From contig CAZHTS010000134.1 of assembly GCA_964535315.1 (NCBI GenBank), forward strand, positions 1-8,395: a stretch of 8,395 bases of DNA. Direction: 5' to 3'. The translations under genes and the position numbers were made by a program. Position 1 is the stretch's first letter. Every line of letters begins with the position of its first letter. Below, piece after piece: positions 6,105 to 8,395 of the stretch. The DNA is from CAZHTS01 sp964535315. GTDB taxonomy: Bacteria; Chloroflexota; Anaerolineae; Anaerolineales; Anaerolineaceae. The notes below the pieces were generated by a model. It was not told where the DNA came from. It worked only from the letters and a program-made list of their open reading frames with translations, and did no database searches.

Positions 6105-6620
6105 CTAATGCCGGGTAATTACCCGGTAAACAGGCATATCTCCACGCTGGAAACAACGCACCTCCACCACCTGCAGGTCGCCGATATGTGCATCGGTGGT
6201 CAGGCGCGCCTGCAAGAGCGGCCCGATCGGCTGGCCGAGCACCAGGGCCAGGGCAGCAGCGCTGATCGCCAGCGGCAGGCGTTCCAGGCGGTCACGCGTA
6301 CGTGGCCCACTGCCCAGCATGGCCAGCCAGGAGGCGACGCCCGCCAGCACCCCCAGCACGGCGAAGTTGGTGCCGCAGTTGGGATGAATCGCCAGCCCGG
6401 TCTCACCGCCGCGCAGGCGGCGCTGCGCCTCATCGATGGCGTCTTGCAAATCGTCGGCGCTGATCCGCCCCAGAATCCAGAAACCCAGCGGATCGGAATA
6501 CCCTCCCATCAGAATATGCGGCACCTTCTGACCCAACACCGATAAAGTAGCGTGCTCCAGAGCATGGTTGCGGCGGGTACGGGCAACCGCGCCGGCATTT
6601 AACAAGGTAGATAACGACAT
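6105..6620 (-). CDS. DUF6391-like small integral membrane protein
   Basis: The 171-residue product resembles the uncharacterised DUF6391 family, which I associate with Cyanobacteria and Chloroflexota; I assign it from the RRNHALEHAT and HPNCGTN motifs from memory, without a search. RNHALEHATLSVL (17-29) contains an HxxEH arrangement (H19, E22, H23). Next come a glycine-rich LMGGYSDPLGFWILG stretch (37-51), an amphipathic helix (54-70), then GLAIHPNCGTN (75-85) with H79 and C82. Two hydrophobic segments follow, about 85-104 and 114-135, and a soluble tail ends VYRVITRH. The histidines and cysteine could bind a metal, but no activity is known to me. The ATG at 6620 follows GGGAG (6634-6630) and a TATAAT box. 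It is probably cotranscribed with holA ten bases downstream. Confidence 0.85.
   Translation of the reverse strand: MSLSTLLNAGAVARTRRNHALEHATLSVLGQKVPHILMGGYSDPLGFWILGRISADDLQDAIDEAQRRLRGGETGLAIHPNCGTNFAVLGVLAGVASWLAMLGSGPRTRDRLERLPLAISAAALALVLGQPIGPLLQARLTTDAHIGDLQVVEVRCFQRGDMPVYRVITRH
6111..6126. promoter_or_regulatory. 16-bp perfect palindrome upstream of holA
   Basis: CCGGGTAATTACCCGG is a perfect dyad inside the last codons of the DUF6391-like gene (encoding part of RVITR), 17 bp before the holA GTG. An overlapping dyad, TTACC-C-GGTAA, spans 6119-6129. The form fits a dimeric repressor site or a hairpin over the coupled start of holA. About one perfect 16-bp palindrome is expected per 65 kb by chance, so the functional reading is tentative. 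Confidence 0.3.
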
Positions 6621-6649
6621 GGTGACAGACTCCCAGAACGATTTGGTTC

Positions 6650-6655
6650 ATTATA
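6650..6655 (-). promoter_or_regulatory. -10 box for the DUF6391-holA transcript
   Basis: The minus strand reads CAGTATAATGA, a perfect TATAAT. The predicted start near 6643 gives a leader of about 23 nt containing GGGAG before the ATG at 6620. No good -35 is present at normal spacing; the region there is C-rich (CCCCGC). An activator may be needed. Confidence 0.5.
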
Positions 6656-6700
6656 CTGCGCTTTGGCGCCTGGCGGGGGCAGACTCAGCCGCCATCGTCT

Positions 6701-6716
6701 GTGCGATCCATCGCAC
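6701..6716. repeat. GTGCGAT-cc-ATCGCAC dyad
   Basis: A perfect inverted repeat of seven bases around two (or a six-base stem with a TCCA loop) lies in the radA-DUF6391 gap, about 46 bp upstream of the TATAAT box. It could be an operator for the downstream promoter or a stem in the 3' end of the radA transcript. There is no T-run after it on either strand, so it is not a typical intrinsic terminator. Confidence 0.35.
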
Positions 6717-6740
6717 CCGATCGTTACTTAAGTCTTTATG

Positions 6741-6803
6741 CTCAACGCCAGGTCACAACGTCGCGAAGGAATTTTTTTGCGGCCTGCGCCTTTGCGTTTA
6801 AAG
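6741..6803. repeat. Degenerate CTTTGCG/AACGC-type intergenic repeat
   Basis: On the plus strand this stretch reads CTCAACGCCAGG, then TCGCGAAGGAATTTTTTTGC, then GCGCCTTTGCGTTTAAAG. AACGC (6744-6748) and GCGTT (6794-6798) form outer arms, and GCGAAGGAA faces TTTTTTTGC as a decayed inner arm. It resembles the intergenic repeats built of CTTTGCG units seen in many bacterial genomes, here much decayed; that link is inference from pattern. Its T-rich bias differs from the flanking genes. Nothing else recognisable fills the 240-bp gap apart from the promoter box and the dyad at 6701. Confidence 0.35.
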
Positions 6804-6860
6804 CTTTTGGCATTGCCATGCTGTTCCGCAGGTTCAACTTTGTGCGTCCGGCGGTTACGG

Positions 6861-8291
6861 CTATTTTTCCTTCTGCGGGTCGCTGACCAGGGCCAGCATC
6901 AACGCCTCGCGCAGCGAACGCGCCTCTTGCACCTGGATGCCCTCCGGCCAGGGCTCGCCGCCGCGATGCAGCCGGCGGGGCACGATGGCCGAACGGAAGC
7001 CCAGCTTGGCGGCCTCACGCAGCCGGGCCGGGCTCTGGCTGACCCAACGCAGCTCGCCCGACAGACCGATCTCGCCGATCAACACCACCTCAGCGCGCAC
7101 CGGCAGGTCGCGCATCGAGGAGGCAATGGCGGCCGCCACCGCCAGGTCGGCGGCCGGCTCGGTGATACGCAGCCCGCCAATGACGTTGACGAACACGTCC
7201 TGCTCGCCCAATTGCAGCCCCAGGCGGCGCCCCAACACGGCGGTGATCAGCAACAGCCGGTTGATATCGATGCCGTTGGGCGTGCGGCGCGGGTTGCCAA
7301 AATTGGTGTGACTGGTCAGGCCCTGGATCTCGACCAGCAGCGGGCGGGTGCCTTCCATCGTCACGGCGATGGCCGAACCGGGGGCGTTTACCAGCCGTTC
7401 GGCCAGAAAAGCTTCGGAGGGGTTGCTCACCTCGACCATGCCACGTTCGCGCATTTCAAACACGCCCACCTCAGAGGTGGCGCCAAAACGGTTCTTGACC
7501 GAACGCAGCAGGCGGTAGGACTGGTAGCGGTCGCCTTCCAGGTACAACACGGTATCGACGATGTGCTCCAGGACGCGCGGCCCGGCTATGACACCCTCTT
7601 TGGTCACGTGCCCGATGACGAACACCGCCATACCGCTGGACTTGGCCAGTTCACGCAGACGCGCCGAGCACTCGCGCACCTGCGTCACCGAACCGGCGGT
7701 GGAACTCAGCCCCGGCAGGTACACGGTCTGGATCGAGTCCACCACCACCAGCCCCGGGCGCACGTTTTGGATGTGTTCGAGGATGACGTCCAGGTTGGTC
7801 TCGGTCACCAGGTAGAGTTGTTCGGGCATGGGCGCGGCGTGGTGATCGTCGCTGCGCAGCAGGCGCACGGCGCGCATCTTGACCTGGCGCTCCGACTCCT
7901 CGCCCGAGACGTACAATACCGGCTGGGTATTGCCGGGGCGGGTGGCCATTTCCACCGCCATTTGCAACAGCAGGGTGGATTTGCCAATCCCCGGGTCGCC
8001 GCCGACCAGGACGATGGAACCCGGCACGACGCCGCCGCCCAGGACGCGGGCAAACTCGCCGATCGGCAGCGGCAGGCGCTCTTCGGCGTCGCCGCTGATC
8101 TCGGTCAGGCGCTGCGGCTGTGAGCGCCCGCTCAGGCCGCGCCCGGTTGGCGGGCGAGACGGCTCGGCCGGCGCCGAAAGCACTTCTTCGACCATGCTGC
8201 CCCAACTGCCGCACTGCGGGCAACGTCCTAACTGGCGGGGCGAGGTACGCCCACATTGCTGGCAAACGAAATGGGTCTGTATTTTGCTCAT
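6861..8291 (-). CDS. radA: DNA repair protein RadA (Sms)
   Basis: RadA is a RecA-like ATPase that processes recombination intermediates and drives branch migration. The 476-residue product has all its domains in order: a C4 zinc finger (C10, C13, C24, C27), Walker A GGDPGIGKST (97-106), Walker B LVVVDSIQTV (181-190), the RadA signature KNRFG (266-270), and a C-terminal Lon-protease-like domain (about 300-440, with VEIQGLTSHTNFGNPRRTPNG at 320-340). The length is slightly above the usual 450-460. MSKIQTHFVCQQCG is chosen as the start because it sits just before the zinc finger; an in-frame upstream ATG at 8339 would add 16 residues that look non-coding and would include the promoter. A TACAAT box six bases upstream and the lack of a Shine-Dalgarno sequence suggest a leaderless mRNA. 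It lies 240 bp upstream of the DUF6391-holA pair on the same strand, with a separate promoter between. Confidence 0.97.
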   Translation of the reverse strand: MSKIQTHFVCQQCGRTSPRQLGRCPQCGSWGSMVEEVLSAPAEPSRPPTGRGLSGRSQPQRLTEISGDAEERLPLPIGEFARVLGGGVVPGSIVLVGGDPGIGKSTLLLQMAVEMATRPGNTQPVLYVSGEESERQVKMRAVRLLRSDDHHAAPMPEQLYLVTETNLDVILEHIQNVRPGLVVVDSIQTVYLPGLSSTAGSVTQVRECSARLRELAKSSGMAVFVIGHVTKEGVIAGPRVLEHIVDTVLYLEGDRYQSYRLLRSVKNRFGATSEVGVFEMRERGMVEVSNPSEAFLAERLVNAPGSAIAVTMEGTRPLLVEIQGLTSHTNFGNPRRTPNGIDINRLLLITAVLGRRLGLQLGEQDVFVNVIGGLRITEPAADLAVAAAIASSMRDLPVRAEVVLIGEIGLSGELRWVSQSPARLREAAKLGFRSAIVPRRLHRGGEPWPEGIQVQEARSLREALMLALVSDPQKEK

Positions 8292-8297
8292 AGGACA

Positions 8298-8303
8298 ATT
8301 GTA
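8298..8303 (-). promoter_or_regulatory. Leaderless -10 box of radA
   Basis: The minus strand reads AGTACAATTGTCCT and then ATG. TACAAT ends six bases before the start codon, so transcription should begin on the A of ATG. The 11-mer AGTACAATTGT also occurs at the transglutaminase-gene promoter (4141-4151). No good -35 is seen 16-18 bp upstream. Confidence 0.5.
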
Positions 8304-8321
8304 CTTCAAACGCGGCGAGTC

Positions 8322-8390
8322 ATGCCGGGCGGGAAGCATTCCCTGCGCGAGGAGGACGTACGGGCCATCCCGGCAGAGGGGCGGCGCCCC
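8322..8390. repeat. Stem-rich intergenic stretch upstream of radA
   Basis: Several short perfect stems crowd here: GGGAA-gca-TTCCC (8331-8343), CGGG-ccat-CCCG (8361-8372) and GGGGC-ggc-GCCCC (8378-8390). TGCCGGG (8323-8329) can also pair with CCCGGCA (8369-8375). Such hairpin density suits an intergenic repeat or the 3' region of a transcript beyond the window. A short open frame also runs through it, so the call is weak. Confidence 0.3.
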
Positions 8391-8395
8391 GGTGG

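Noticed and set aside
6701..6716. Intrinsic terminator of radA
   Set aside because: The stem is good, but no U-run follows in the radA direction, and the stem lies about 145 bp past the stop codon.
6701..6886. Small plus-strand open frame (61 codons) in the radA-DUF6391 gap
   Set aside because: It starts with GTG inside a dyad, has no ribosome binding site, and runs into the antisense of the radA 3' end. The hydrophobic look comes from the T-rich repeat.
6738..8123. Long plus-strand open frame (461 codons) opposite radA
   Set aside because: It is the antisense of radA. Its translation is rich in His, Gln, Arg, Gly and Ala with no motif, as expected for the reverse complement of a GC-rich gene.
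8322..8395. Possible start of a divergent gene (MPGGKHSLREEDVRAI...) running off the window
   Set aside because: The frame is open with GC-rich third positions, but all three plus frames are open here, the Shine-Dalgarno is weak, no plus-strand promoter is visible, and the DNA is packed with short perfect stems more typical of an intergenic repeat. It needs the sequence beyond the window.

Overview
The window (8,395 bp, GC-rich) carries eight protein genes on both strands, with short intergenic gaps, and looks like ordinary bacterial chromosome. Two housekeeping genes are clear: holA (DNA polymerase III delta subunit) and radA (Sms, recombination and repair). A polyphosphate-glucokinase-like ROK protein, a small membrane protein resembling the DUF6391 family, the base composition and the GTACAAT/TATAGT-type -10 boxes suggest a Chloroflexota (Anaerolineae-like) bacterium. 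That assignment is inference; no rRNA or clade-specific marker is present. I see no tRNA, rRNA, CRISPR array, transposase or phage gene.

Layout. Positions 1-174 hold a hairpin-rich intergenic repeat and a promoter. The plus strand then carries a probable two-gene operon: a GlmS-type double-SIS protein without a glutaminase domain (175-1317) and a divergent ROK/polyphosphate-glucokinase-like protein (1341-2102). A membrane histidine kinase follows (2138-3493), apparently from its own leaderless promoter and with no response regulator beside it. Its 3' end overlaps by 18 bp a convergent gene for a small protein with two membrane segments and a beta-sandwich-like outer domain (3476-4024, minus). 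A 156-bp divergent promoter region separates that gene from a transglutaminase-like cysteine protein (4181-5071, plus), which converges on holA.

The last third is on the minus strand: radA (8291-6861), then a 240-bp gap with a degenerate intergenic repeat and a dyad, then a DUF6391-like gene (6620-6105) and holA (6094-5090). The last two probably form one transcript. Upstream of radA, to the window end, is a stem-rich stretch that looks like another intergenic repeat.

The SIS and ROK proteins plausibly act on the same sugar or amino-sugar phosphate. HolA and RadA belong to replication and repair. I found no convincing new multi-gene system. The points most worth checking are the altered SIS/ROK pair, the HxxEH motif in the DUF6391-like protein, and the identical leaderless promoter geometry at the kinase gene and radA.
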